Origin: Phellopilus nigrolimitatus
Lineage: Eukaryota > Basidiomycota > Agaricomycetes > Hymenochaetales > Hymenochaetaceae
Length of the DNA stretch: 64,000 nucleotides
Direction of reading: 5' to 3'
NCBI GenBank assembly: GCA_021029095.1
Contig: JAJOHG010000007.1
Span: 62,001-126,000 of the forward strand
The notes under the pieces are model-generated. The model was given only the letters and a program-made list of their open reading frames with translations. It was not told the DNA's origin and did no database searches. Shown one piece after another: positions 1-10,983 of this stretch (position 1 is the stretch's first letter; each line of letters starts with the position of its first letter). The position numbers were made by a program, and so were the translations under genes.

Positions 1-1018
1 AGCTTCAGAAGACCCAGGGAGTACTACAGGAATCGAAACGGATTTATTGAGGAGCGTGATCAATACCCGTTGGAGAACAGGAAGGATGAGGAAGCGGCAG
101 AAGCTCAGGACCTTGCGCGATTCGTGATGCGCGAGATGGGCTCTTTCTTCCCTTCGTAGGTTTTAATTCCGTTCCGCAATCGAAATCACTTTATTTCATC
201 ATTCATACTGTAGCCTTGAGGAGATGAAGAGAGAGGCTGAAACTTATGAAACTGTCGCAACTACGATAGAACGTATCAAAAGATTGAAAAAGGAACACGC
301 AGATGGGATATCAAAACTGGCTAGCTACTACGCGCAAGGGGTTTATGATGATGCAATGGACCGCTATCTCCAGACTGATGATCTGAAGTACTTTGACGAT
401 GATCTTGCGAGGGACGACGAGTGGTCAGAGCATTACGCAAGACTTGAGGTCAGCGAACTCCGTCTGCCGTCTCTCGATCAAAGTCTGTTCATCGCGTGCT
501 GAAACTCGACGGCTCTCGGCTTGATGTTCGGTGCTCGAAAAAGGATTTTTTCAGAAGGAGCGGACGTATCTACAAGTCCGAGTTTTACAACGTGTTAGCG
601 CGGACGCAGTACGACCATCTTCAAGAGCTACTTCCGCTATACAAACGGCTACGCGAACTGAAGGAGATGGAGGAGGCGGCGCGGATCAAGCGAGAGTCTC
701 AGTTCCCTCAAACAATACAAGAGTATCGAAGCATGGGGTTGAAGGACGCACGGCTGCGGGTAGCACGCTTCCTGATGGCGGATGCGCCAAAACGGGAGCT
801 AATGAGGACGACGTCGCACTGGGCATGGAGGCAGACCGAGCCACTGATCAAAGAGTATAACGGTAATGTGAGCGCTGTTTGCAAATGTTGACCGAGGGGA
901 TCACTGCTTGGGGCTGACTTGATACTGATTGTTGTAGCGCGAGTTTCAGCGGGAGATAGAAAACATGGTTCGGGAGGTGGAAACGACGGACCCTAGAGCG
1001 CGGAACCGAGGGATGTAA
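1..1018 (+). CDS. Hypothetical protein, 3' part (5' end outside window)
   Basis: Four exons can be joined in phase: up to 155, 214-495, 555-867 and 937-1018, with introns of 58, 59 and 69 nt that start GT and end AG. The frame is open from base 1, so the start lies off the left edge. The visible protein is about 243 residues, strongly charged (Lys, Arg, Glu), probably helical, with no membrane segment or signal. It ends in a basic tail (DPRARNRGM). I do not recognise the family. The three phase-consistent introns and the conserved-looking charged helices support a real gene; its function is unknown. Confidence 0.6.
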
Positions 1019-1485
1019 ATTTGCATTTAGTATTTTATTATGCTGGGATGATGGAGTACCTGAGGTGAGGTGAACGTGGTTGTCTAAGTAGAGTGATATC
1101 AGCACGTGTAGAGACGCAAATCCTTTGTTTCGAAGATCAAGTGTTCGAAGTTGTTTATACGCGTCTGCTGCCCGATGCTGTGTTCCCGATCCCTCTTGAG
1201 TATCCTCCGGGCTGTACACATCCGCCAGCTCTGCATGCTTTCCGAAACGTCTCTCAACCTGCACAGGAACCACGTCCTTGTTGACATACAGCCCATAACT
1301 CGCCTTTTTCTCTTGTAAAGTTCCATTTCCATATGGAACCATAGCCACGCTACGTCGCTGCGTCCCGGTACTGAACTTATTTAAAACGTCCATCGACCAC
1401 ACCGACTTCCCCGCAAAGTCACCCAGTCACATTCCCCTCTCTCAACGTGCTAGTCGCAAAGCCCCGCCCTGAAATCTCCACGTAC

Positions 1486-2113
1486 ATGGCCTATAGGTCG
1501 TCGATACGCGCAATGGACACAAACCACGGCCGCTCAACTCAGATGGTCCGTGTCTCGTTCCATTCTTGCTTTCAGGCACACCGCTCATCCCGATCTGCCT
1601 CCGTAGCACTCGCCGACGCAGCACCCATTACCAGACATCCCGTTGGCAGTCAACACTCTGCTCGACACGACGCGCCGTCTCGAGTCCTCAATAGTCCAGT
1701 GGGCCGCGCTCCACATCTCCGAAGTCGAGGTCAGCGACGTGTTTGTCGCAGTCGGCAACAGCTTTCACGAGATGCTCGCGGCGTTCGCCGCGTACGGCAT
1801 CGACATGAGGTACGCTTTTTTTTTTCTTCGTCTCGTGGCCTGTGGCGTCCGCTCGTGCCGATATTCCATTTACTTAAATTGAATTATCAGAGACGTGTCG
1901 GGCTTCCTTGACGACTTGCGCCGACTGCTGGAGGAGTGCCTGAGCGAGGATCCGACGCCGCAGAACATCAATTATCTCCAGCCGCAGGTGCGGTCGATCA
2001 TCGCAAAGCTCCTTGAAGGCCTCCGCAACAAGCAGCCCATCTATTGGCAGGCGGTAAACGCGCGCCGATCGGGCTCAGTCTCGGGCTCCAGCTCCAGCTC
2101 CGGCTTCCGTTAA
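1486..2113 (+). CDS. Bud6/Aip3 N-terminal domain protein, apparently without the C-terminal region
   Basis: Exons 1486-1545, 1607-1809 and 1891-2113 join in phase. The start could also be the in-frame ATG at 1513. The central part (TTRRLESSIVQWAALHISE, then DVFVAVGNSF, AFAAYGIDM, and LRRLLEECLSEDP) resembles the N-terminal domain of Bud6/Aip3, the actin- and formin-binding polarity factor. In known Bud6 proteins this domain precedes several hundred residues ending in the coiled-coil core that binds actin and formin. Here a Ser/Gly-rich tail leads to a TAA about 160 residues from the start, and no continuing exon was seen downstream. It may be a truncated copy or a stand-alone domain. The family assignment is from memory of the motif pattern. 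Confidence 0.6.
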
Positions 2114-2726
2114 TCTCGTATATCATCGAATTCCGTCACTCCGTCATTCCGTTTTGGGCCCCTTCCTCGATCTTATAATGTCCGTCCCCGTTCGGATCTC
2201 TGGGCACCGCGTATGGGGGTCGCTTAATTTCAAATTAGAGCTTAGAAGGAGAAAGAGGCGTGGTGCGCCGGCGCACTCTACCGCCAAAAAATCAACGCAG
2301 CGACCGTAGTCGAGCTGCAGCACGGCTTGCTCAGTATTACTTTGGTGAAAGCTTTTGATACCTTACGATCACGATGGTAGGAAAGGACGAAGAAGGAGGG
2401 GTAATGTAGGAGATTTTGTTATAAATTCGGAAATGGCCTGAGGTTTATATATAATATTTTGTCCAGCATGTAAGTTATAACACTGTACTCTGCTCTCGGC
2501 CTTACTTGCATATCTATTTTGTATTTATAACTTTTTTTTTTGAATCCGTTAGGCCTTTTGTTCTTTCGCATATTTCGTATGACTCAGTTACTGAGTCGAC
2601 GGACCACATCTCGGATCTATGACTTTTTTCTCCTGGACAAACGGAATGAACGTATAATGATAAGTAATGCTGAGACACTATAAATTCCTTACATACAGAA
2701 AAAAGTACAAAGAAAGAAACAGAAAA
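2114..2726. other. Intergenic stretch, no gene seen
   Basis: This stretch lies between the converging ends of the Bud6-like gene and the Mex67-like gene. It is AT-rich from about 2400, with T-runs and no coding frame of note. It probably holds the 3' untranslated regions of both genes. Confidence 0.5.
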
Positions 2727-4111
2727 CTAAGAAGTTGCTTGCACACGTGTTGTCATGTCTCGTATAGTGAGTTGGTGGCAAACCGCAACCATGGGCCATA
2801 AGCCACTCGAGGCTCTGGAGGGGTACATAGTCGTCAGTTAGGTCAAAAAACTGATAATATCATACTTACCCGTCAACATCGGAGTATTCAGCCTTCTGCA
2901 GAATAAAACACTGGTCAAACGACAGGCGATTCTCGCGCCCGGCTTTTTCCTCGGTAAGGTAGCCATGGCTTGTGAGGAACACATGGGGTGTGTCACCAAG
3001 CTGCACAGCGAGAACGTTCCAGTTGACGTCCGTCGGTGAACTGGAACAAAACTTATGTGGCCCAAGGGCGAGCAATGCCGGAACGATCTCGACCCGGCCT
3101 TTGTGCAGATTCTTAGAATACTGCGTTTTTTCCAGGTTCACTGGAGAAAAGAGAAGAATTAGGACGCCAAATTATCGCATAGTCAGCGATAGGATGACAA
3201 GAGCGCACGGAGATTTCGAGATCCTTTCCGGGCAACGAAGCGTTGCACACCAGATATCGTGAAATGCGCAGCCAGCATATTGAGCGAGAAAAAGTCATGC
3301 ACGCAGTATGAGAACGAGGCGTCGCTCGCATACGCGCTTGCGAGAGCCGAACGGTCGGTGTCGAATGTCTCTGCGTACCTAAATACCTGTTAATGTTAGA
3401 GTCCGGTGAGGGAAAGGAGAAAGAAGGTCCATACCGCTTCAGAAAATCCACTGCCATGTCTTCAAGCTCGCACGCCTGACGATTCAGCTCTTCTGCCTCC
3501 TCATCGGGCAGCGACTGGATAACGCCCTGTATCGGGGTTTCATTTTCAATAAGGAGAGGGGAAGGATTCTGTGACTCTTCCTGGTTTGCGGGAAGGAGCG
3601 TGTCTGGCCATACTGGAACGGGACTTTCCCTAGGGGTAGCAATGTGCCGATAGGGTGGGCAGAGATGAGCATGAGTGCAATATCCTATGTCTGCAGAGTG
3701 TACAGACTTAACCAATCCAAAGTCAATCCGTCGTCCCTGTCAATGTGAGCCGTTTCACTTCACGCTTTCCCGCTCACAGACGTCTAAAAGAACTCACCGG
3801 AAACGGATCCGCGTAACAGTCAGTCCCTTCTTATGCAGCTCTTCTGATTCTTGTTCGGACCATTTCTTCCTTTCAGCCTCCCAGTTTCCTGACTTCTTTG
3901 TGCACGAGAAGGGTATTGGTGAGTACCACTTTACGCCTTCCTTAATGGGTCTGCTCAGCACAGGGGAGGGCGAGCGCTCGTGTTTTGGTATACGCTCGGA
4001 TTGAGTCGCCATAAATTGAGTTTCATGAACACGTAGACGAGTTCTAAGTTGAGCGTCGGCGGGCAGATTGGACCTTTCGGTGTTTAGAGCAGAAACGCGT
4101 CGCGTCCACAT
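2727..4111 (-). CDS. Mex67/NXF-like protein: NTF2-like domain, no leucine-rich repeats seen
   Basis: Six exons on the minus strand (4111-3798, 3736-3713, 3629-3435, 3378-3209, 3140-2870, 2814-2727) join to exactly 354 codons. The C-terminal half has the NTF2-like fold signature of Mex67/NXF mRNA export factors: FLKRYAETFDTDRSALASAY, then GSRNLL, then VEIVPALLALGPHKF, and a final VCHQLTIRD strand. In known Mex67 proteins this domain binds the small partner Mtr2/p15. The N-terminal 110 residues are basic and end in RIRFRDDGLTLDW, which resembles the segment before the repeats in Mex67. The repeats themselves and a UBA domain are not visible. The start could also be Met34 (MATQSERIP). It is divergent from CWC27, with 75 bp between the starts. 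Confidence 0.65.
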
Positions 4112-4185
4112 TGGGTAAGCAGCTCGGCAAATGACCGCGACTTGGTCTGACTTAGCGCGTCACGACGTGAACACTGAGCACGACA

Positions 4186-6462
4186 ATGGCATTGCCAACA
4201 AGGGGTCATGTTATTATTGAAACGACTGTCGGAGAGCTCGACATAGAGCTTTGGTCAAAGGTGCGTGTATACCTCTCGCGAGATTGCAGTAGCTTTATCT
4301 CTGAGTTTTCCAGGAAACGCCGAAAACATGCCGGAACTTCATTGCTCTTGCTATGGAAGGTACGTCGTACTCGTTTGTTCTTTTACAAGATACTGAACTA
4401 GTTCCGGTACAGGATATTACGACGGTGTCATCTTCCACAGGTACGCTGTCATAATCACATGTCAGCTCGGCCGGGGGTGAACATCAGAGTAGAGTCGTAC
4501 CCGATTTCCTTGTGCAAACAGGAGATCGGACTGGAACAGGAGGGGGTGGAGAGTCCTTCTATGGAGGTATCTCTCTTAATTATCCTCGCCGACTAGTTCT
4601 TTTTAGATATTAATGTCGAGAATTTTACTCCTAGAACCTTTCGAAGACGAAATCCATCCGCGGTTGCGCTATGCACACCGAGGTCTTGTCGGAATGGCGA
4701 ATAATGGAGTGAAGGATTCGAACGACTCGCAGTTTTTCTTCACGCTAGGTCAGAAACTTGAGCTCGTGGTCGGCATTTACTAACATTCATCCTGGCTCTC
4801 GTCACTTTGACATTCTCAGATCGGGCGGACGAGCTGCATGGGAAGCACACATTGTTCGGCCGCTGCGTCGGAGACACCATCTTCAGTCAGTGCTCTGCGC
4901 TTCTCCCGTATCATTGTCGCTCCATGACGACAGTCACTGACGTTACTTCGTCCATCCCCATTGCTTCTAATTTTATGCAGATGTGATGAAAATTGGGAGC
5001 ATGGGTGAGTTCTTTTGAGCCGGAACGATGTGCACCTTTGTTAGAGCTGCCGGGCTGAGTGTTTGATTACGCTAAGAGCTTGATGACGACGGCCGGCCGT
5101 TGTAGTGCGTCAATACACGACCTTAACCACTTGCTGTGCAGGAACGCTGATTTAGATGCACGAACTATCTTTTGTTACAATGATGATGTCTCAGTCCGCC
5201 AAAGATCAAAACCATACGCATCATCGACAACCCGTTCGAAGACATCGTACCCCGTATCACTGCGGCTGAAAAACGGGCACAACACCGTGCGCGTGAGCAG
5301 GTGCAACGAGAGCGTGAAGAGGAAGTCCGGAGAAAGGGCGCAAAGAAGTATATCCTGCGTTACTTCCCATTTCTTTACGGTTCCGCCCTGATTGGTTTTC
5401 ACGTTTTATCAGGGACACAAAATTACTCAGTTTTCAAGATGATGAGAATGGGGAAGAGGAACCGGTCGTTTTCAAGAAGAAAGCTATTGTCCGGCCCGAT
5501 CGTGCGTTTTTTCCGACTGTTTTTAAAGTTAATCACTAACAAATAGTTTTCATCAGTCGTGGATAACTCCGAACAGCTTGCGGTCAGTATCAACCCAGAC
5601 CTAACTAAGCAGTCGTCCAGCAGCGAAATACCGACGCTCAAATCGCATAGTGAGCTGGAACGCGAGAATAAAAACACTGACGAGAAGACTGCAAAGGTAA
5701 ACCGCTGTTCTTATTCATTTGTTGCAAGGGGTTTGATTAAATTGAATCTTAATCATGTAATTTGACAAGCCAAAGAAAAAGGAATCAGACAGCAATAGCA
5801 GCGTCGTTGGATTAAGGGAGAAGTATGCTAAGGAGCAGGCTACAGCTGAGTGTGTACATTTTTTATTTTGCGTTCCGCTGCTGTGCTGAAGCCAATGCAT
5901 CAGGACCGAACGGCAGCAGCAGATTTCGAAACTCGAGAAAGAGATCCGAAAACTAGATTCGAAACGCGCGGGAGGAAACAGTTCTGATTCTGAAGGAGAT
6001 CACAAGAAAAAGAAAGCAAAGCGATCTTATCTCGAAGAGGAACTTGCAAAATACGAGAAGACACGAGGACTGAAGAGCAAGAAGGACGGGAAGAGGAAAG
6101 CGAGGGACGAGGGAGATGTCTTAGCGAAGATGAACGCCTTCAAGAGTAAACTGAAAGGGTCATTTTTGGATGACGACGAAGAGACACCAGAATTGGAGAC
6201 TCTGGAGATGAAGGATGTTTCTGGGACGAATGAAACCATTGGCGGTGAGAACGCGGAAAGTGCAATGGAGGTTGACACAGACACCGGCTTCCTATCTCAC
6301 AAACTCAGTTTCCCGAAGGGCAACGACGAGGAGGTTGCGAAGGCTGAACGAGACTACGAGGTTATTGATCCCCGTCAGCGAAGCGCTCGTGCGAAGGAGG
6401 AGGAGCGGGAGCGGAAGAAACACGCGAGGCCGAAGGATGGGAGGAGGGGTTATCGACGGTGA
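4186..6462 (+). CDS. CWC27: Spliceosomal peptidyl-prolyl isomerase CWC27 (cyclophilin type)
   Basis: The gene opens MALPTRGHVIIETTVGELDI and continues through short exons coding the cyclophilin domain: CRNFIALAMEG, YYDGVIFHR, FLVQTGDRTGTGGGGESFYG, GLVGMANNGVKDSNDSQFFF, and ELHGKHTLFGRCVGDTIFN. After the domain comes the CWC27-specific IRIIDNPFEDIVPRITAAEK, then a long Lys/Glu-rich tail ending KDGRRGYRR at 6462. CWC27 is a Bact-stage spliceosome component in the nucleus. The splice structure near 5000-5200, between KIGSM and PPKIKTIR, could not be resolved: the apparent exon reads ELPG then TGA, with no canonical GT donor close by, so a non-canonical intron or a sequence error is possible there. 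Identity is secure. Confidence 0.93.
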
Positions 6463-6912
6463 TTCGCGGGACACCTGTGTCGCTTCTTGAAAGAACCTTC
6501 GCGGTGCGCAGGGGTATCGTTTTCTTGTAATCTTCATGCACTGCCTAGACGTCATGCGTCCCTCGAACAGTAAATTCGCGGGCGGCTGAGCGGAGGCGAC
6601 GATGTCATGTTTACCGTGAAGACTGGTAAGCGGATGATTTACCTTAAATGTCGTTACGCTTCTCTTCTCCCATATTTGTTGGATAACTTTGTATATGTCG
6701 TGCAAATTCGTACTATACATATGCTTTGCATTGAAAACTCGATTTTGCAGCAACTCGGAGCCCGGGAAGTCGATTCAGTCGAGTCAGGAGGCATCGCATC
6801 GAGAGGCTGTGCTTTTCGCCCCGATTAGGAAGTCGAGTGTTGTGCCGCCACATCCAACCGCAGAGCATCTCACCAACATCCTTGTCCTCCTTTTGCTTCA
6901 TCTTCATCTATC
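6463..6912. promoter_or_regulatory. Upstream region of UBC6, no gene seen
   Basis: These 450 bp follow the CWC27 stop and lead to the UBC6 start. The last 60 bp are rich in C and T, as is common just before fungal start codons. No coding frame or clear motif was seen. Confidence 0.35.
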
Positions 6913-8197
6913 ATGGCCTCCAAGGCAGCCTACAAACGCGTAAGTACTTGTGTCATCTCCATCGCGCTGATGCTGCTTGTGCGCCCGTTACGATCACACT
7001 CTGACACTGCTTCCCACCGCAGTTGACAAAGGAGTATGTGGTGATGCAGAGAGAGCCACCCCCGTTCGTGTGGGCTGCGCCCGACGAGAAGAACATTTTG
7101 CACTGTGAGTCCGGACGCGTTGAGCTGGCGTCTCGAACGAACTGAACCGTTTTTTTTTAGGGAACTTTATCATTGTACGTCTGCGCTACGTGTTTTGCGA
7201 TCTCGTGCGTTATAGCACTGACCTTCTTAACTTCTAGCGTGGCCCGCCAGATAGCCCATACGCCAACGGAGAATACTATGGAGTTGTGGTCTTCCCTGCA
7301 GAATACCCTTTCAAACCACCAGGGATCAAGATGCTTACGCCCTCTGGTCGCTTCCAGCCTGATAAGAAGATCTGCTTCTCCATGTCAGACTTCCACCCGG
7401 GGTCGTGGAATCCAGCCTGGAGTGTGGCTACGATGTACGTTTGCTGTATGACTGCTTATCGCTAGCCGATACTGACTGGCGAACAGCTTGACGGGACTTC
7501 TTTCGTTTATGCTGTCAGACGAGATGACAACAGGCTCTGTTACGGCTTCTAATGCAGACAAGCGCGCTTACGCAGCAAAGTCACATTTATGGAATATTCA
7601 AAACAAGAAATTTAGAGATGCATTTCCAGACGTGAGTTAATTGCTTGATTTCCCTCCTTTCTTCTCTCGTTTTTGCTTTGCGTTTCAATTCTATCCAAGT
7701 ACTTCAATGGTTGAGACCATTTTTGTGTGTTTTCCGTCATCTTTCCAGATTTGTTTCTGGTTGCCAACCGTTTTGGCTTACATGAACCTGAGATTGATGA
7801 ATGCTTACTATTTCATATACTTTAACAGCATATTGATCCTATAATGAAAGATCTGCCAAATATGGCGCAAAAGGAACGTGGCCTTTCCGCGAAGGCTGCC
7901 CCTCTCCTTTCGCCAACGTCTTCCGCCGCAAGCTCTTCGAGTTTTGCGCCTAGCCCCACAACGCCTTTGTCGGCTAATTCGACGGTTTCGGCTGGGTCAC
8001 AGAGCGACATTACTGGTACGAAGGGACTGCCGACTCAGGGTGCGAAGCCAAAGACAAAGGAGTCAAGCGCAGCTACTCCACAGGGGGCGGCGCGTGGCGC
8101 GCTTTCCTGGGGCCAAGTTATGTGGCAGAAGTGGTACTGGGGCATATTCATAGCCGTGGCGTTGGCGGTATCGAGTCGATTGACTGGAAGCTCGTGA
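6913..8197 (+). CDS. UBC6: UBC6-type ubiquitin-conjugating enzyme, ER tail-anchored
   Basis: Exon 1 (6913-6939) codes MASKAAYKR. Later exons code [40 protein letters not shown], then [15 protein letters not shown] and [18 protein letters not shown], which holds the catalytic Cys of the E2 fold, and [11 protein letters not shown]. The last exon, about 120 residues, is a Ser/Ala/Pro-rich linker followed by a hydrophobic C-terminal segment ([14 protein letters not shown]), the tail anchor expected for UBC6. This enzyme works in ER-associated degradation at the cytosolic face of the ER. The last intron (about 7633-7828) is longer than the others, near 195 nt, and its acceptor gives [15 protein letters not shown]. 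Confidence 0.92.
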
Positions 8198-8656
8198 GAC
8201 CTGTCTGCGAGTCGTGGGGAAGCAGCAACGTCTGGTAATGATTATAATAGATATCCCGGTTTACAGGTTTATCGTGCGCTCTTGCAGAGCCACTATACTC
8301 GGGTTGGCTTCGAGCGCACGTATTTCTGCGCGTAATGGAACCACAAGCATTTCTCTATAAACCGTCGAATCCCTGTACATTTATGATTTCTTCACACTCT
8401 TGATATGATCCTTATTCCTGGGCTATTTCTGTCAGGCTTTTGTGCTTTACCCACTCCTTATATTCCCACTTCTATTGTACTATGTAACAACGGCGATTGC
8501 TTGCGCGGATGATGAAATTCAAGTTCCTTAGGACTTCTATGGTAAACAGTTGATCATGAAGCAAAGATTGCCTCCATCGGTTCTGTACCTTCGAATTATA
8601 ATTACAAAAACATACAAGCTACAGCATTGGACTTCATAACAATGATAACACAGATT
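8198..8656. other. Convergent intergenic region, no gene seen
   Basis: UBC6 and CDC8 converge here. The sequence is AT-rich, with runs such as the stretch near 8595-8610, and has no plausible coding frame. It probably contains both 3' untranslated regions. Confidence 0.4.
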
Positions 8657-9546
8657 TCACGAAGACATGATGTGAGAACTCCAAAGTTTGCAAAGAGGGT
8701 TCAGTTCACCATTCCCAAGGAGAGTATCTACTTCGTTCCGAATATCGACCTTCACCGCATCGAGTGTTCTGCCTGCATCAACAGTAATCCACCTCAGAGC
8801 CTCCTTGTCTTGTGCCTCCACCGCAATGGTCGCGAAGATCTCCCTAACGCGCCGTTGAATTTCCTCTTTCTCGTACCGTTCCTCGCCATACCCACCGCGC
8901 TCCTTCGCCTTCTCCGGAGAAATGTCGAGAAAGAACGTGAGATCTGGGGCGGGAAGCGACACGTCGGGCGCGCGGCACCATGCGAAAGGAAGGCCCTTAG
9001 ATGCAGAGAATGCAACGCCGGAGAAAGCGTAGCGGTCACAAATGATCGTGGTGCCTTCGGCGAGTGCGCGTTCGATGCTCGTGCTGTACAACCGGCGTTG
9101 ATATGAGCGGAGACGCAGATGAGGGCACACATGAAGATGTAGATGGAAGGCGCGAATAGAAGAGGCGACGTGGGAAACGCGTACAAGTAAGAAGGGCGGC
9201 TTTCACTTACGCCAGCTCCCAGCGGTTCGCGGAAAAGAGGAGGTGGATCGCGCGGTCGTCGACGTCCGATTCTGAACGCAAGTACGCATCGATCATCTTT
9301 CCGATGGGCGTCGTCCTGTCTTGTGGGTCCGAAGCAAAGAATGGAGACACAAGCACGGTGTGCACATTGTCAGACCTGTCGGCAAGAGAACGCGAGAGCG
9401 TGGTAATTCTGACCAGGGAATTTCATGAGCTTTGCCGGAACATTCGAGCGTTCTAAATGCGACACGAGAGCTGCTGCCTGAGTGCTTTTCCCAGATCTGT
9501 CGAGCCCCTCAATGACAATGAATGCTCCCCGGCGAATAGTAGTCAT
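8657..9546 (-). CDS. CDC8: Thymidylate kinase (dTMP kinase)
   Basis: Three exons (9546-9414, 9319-9211, 9083-8657) sum to exactly 223 codons, close to the usual family length of about 215. The P-loop is visible near the start ([14 protein letters not shown]). [19 protein letters not shown] and [11 protein letters not shown] follow, then the [16 protein letters not shown] segment typical of dTMP kinases and the lid region [12 protein letters not shown]. The enzyme phosphorylates dTMP to dTDP in DNA precursor synthesis. The first intron (109 nt) ends in CACAAG; only this acceptor restores the conserved [11 protein letters not shown]. Confidence 0.93.
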
Positions 9547-9913
9547 ATCGAGGATGGAGGCAGGTTAAGAAGCACGCGTTGTCAACTTGACACATATCTC
9601 CCACGATAAGCTTCCTTTGAGCAGACAAACTCGTGTGGAAGCAGGACCTTCGTATATTTGCTCAGTGCAAGTCCGTTCTTTCTCCTCTCTTGCTGTTGAC
9701 AAGCTTCGCTTTCACGAATTCTGCTGGTCAAGAAAGGCTTAAACTAATGCACGCGGCCTTGAACCTACCACACTTTCTTTCCGCCGTTCTCACACTGTCA
9801 TCCTCTGGAGGATCGGTCCATCATTATAAATAGCTTAGGTTTATCAACATCTTCGACGCGCTGGGGCCCGAGAGGGAGCGAGACCGGACAAGAATTCGGA
9901 GAATGTAAAGCCG
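9547..9913. other. Intergenic region, no gene seen
   Basis: This holds the upstream region of CDC8 and the downstream region of the small orphan gene. No convincing coding frame or structured element was found. Confidence 0.35.
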
Positions 9914-10230
9914 TTAACTTTCGCGACCGAATGTATGTGCATAGAGTTGCGCTCTCACGATATCGGCCACCCTCGGTTCCACTATCATTGCTATCATACC
10001 TACTTGCTCGATTAGGCCCAATGCACGCTTGATTTCGGAGTTCTGAGACGCTACCCTTGCGCATGATTTTGCATCCTTGTCATCGATGAGTCGCCAAGCT
10101 TAAATTTTGGTTCTCCGAGAAGAACAAACACAGAAGCGACCCGGAGCATTTACATAGGGGCTAACCTACCCGCGAGGTCATATATCTCCTTGTGGATGTC
10201 CGGAGTCGCACGAACAGTCGGACGGCCCAT
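9914..10230 (-). CDS. Small orphan protein, 81 residues, two exons
   Basis: Exon 1 (10230-10170) codes MGRPTVRATPDIHKEIYDLA. A 71-nt intron from GTAGGT to an AAG acceptor follows, and exon 2 (10098-9914) continues in phase to a TAA. The two exons give exactly 82 codons. The second exon reads RLIDDKDAKSCARVASQNSE and then a helix with LIEQVGMIAMIVEP, ending TFGRES. The amphipathic helices and correct phase support a real gene, but I do not recognise the family. It was too short in each exon to stand out as an open frame. It is divergent from a weak candidate gene starting at 10320, 90 bp away. Confidence 0.5.
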
Positions 10231-10319
10231 GGTCGCTATGAGGAAGAAGAAGTTGAAGAGGAGTAAGTTGAAGTGAAGGAAGTTCCCAATGATTTCAGCT
10301 TACCCTGGATCGCGCCAAC

Positions 10320-10983
10320 ATGTCTGTGAGTATCTACGAAGCGGTATTGCAGTCTAAAAAGCTATCCCGCGGGCGTACGCTCATCTTATCCTTTCTAATC
10401 AACCTGTAGTTCGAAGTCAAGTCGGGAATCGGGAAATACGGCTATTGCAATCTAATATGGTCGCTCGTACTTCACTATTCAACGTCTCAACTGAATGTGG
10501 CTTGTCTTTTCAGACGCTGGCTACCTGGGAGCCGGGACCTGAGAGCATATGTTTGCGGTTCCATTCTAAGACATCTGCTATGTTATACTTAATGTTGGCT
10601 ATTTGGATCTGCCTTTTGGAAGCCTAGTCTGAGTAATACCTCTGAGTCATACTATTGTGGCATGATGATCCATGCGCGCGCAGAACACGGCCTTGCAGCT
10701 CGAAGCACAATCAAAAGGAGGTGAGGTATATATCTGAATGCAACAGGAAAGCCTATACATCGGACACGAGCACGCCTTCATCGACCTACTTGAAACCTCA
10801 AGAAACCAACTCTACAGGGCCGCGAGAAGTCTCCGATCATTCGGATTGGTCTCTCGTCTCTCGCCTGGTCTCAGCAATCCGACGCCGAACTGCTGCGGCT
10901 CTTTGTGATGACCCGTCTGGTCTTCCTGTTCGGCTATCTTGTAGGATTGATGCTCAATATTCAATCCTTGCACAGATAAGATA
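10320..10983 (+). CDS. Uncertain multi-exon small gene with C-terminal hydrophobic segment
   Basis: An ATG at 10320 is followed after one codon (ATGTCT) by a consensus donor GTGAGT and an acceptor at 10409. A further consensus-like intron (GTACTT to TTTTCAG) lies near 10460-10515. Farther on, frames read ESLYIGHEHAFIDLLETSRN and ELLRLFVMTRLVFLFGYLVG, the latter a likely membrane helix ending at 10983. I could not link all pieces into one phase-consistent model, and no family is recognised. It could be a real small membrane protein with several introns, or chance. Confidence 0.2.
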
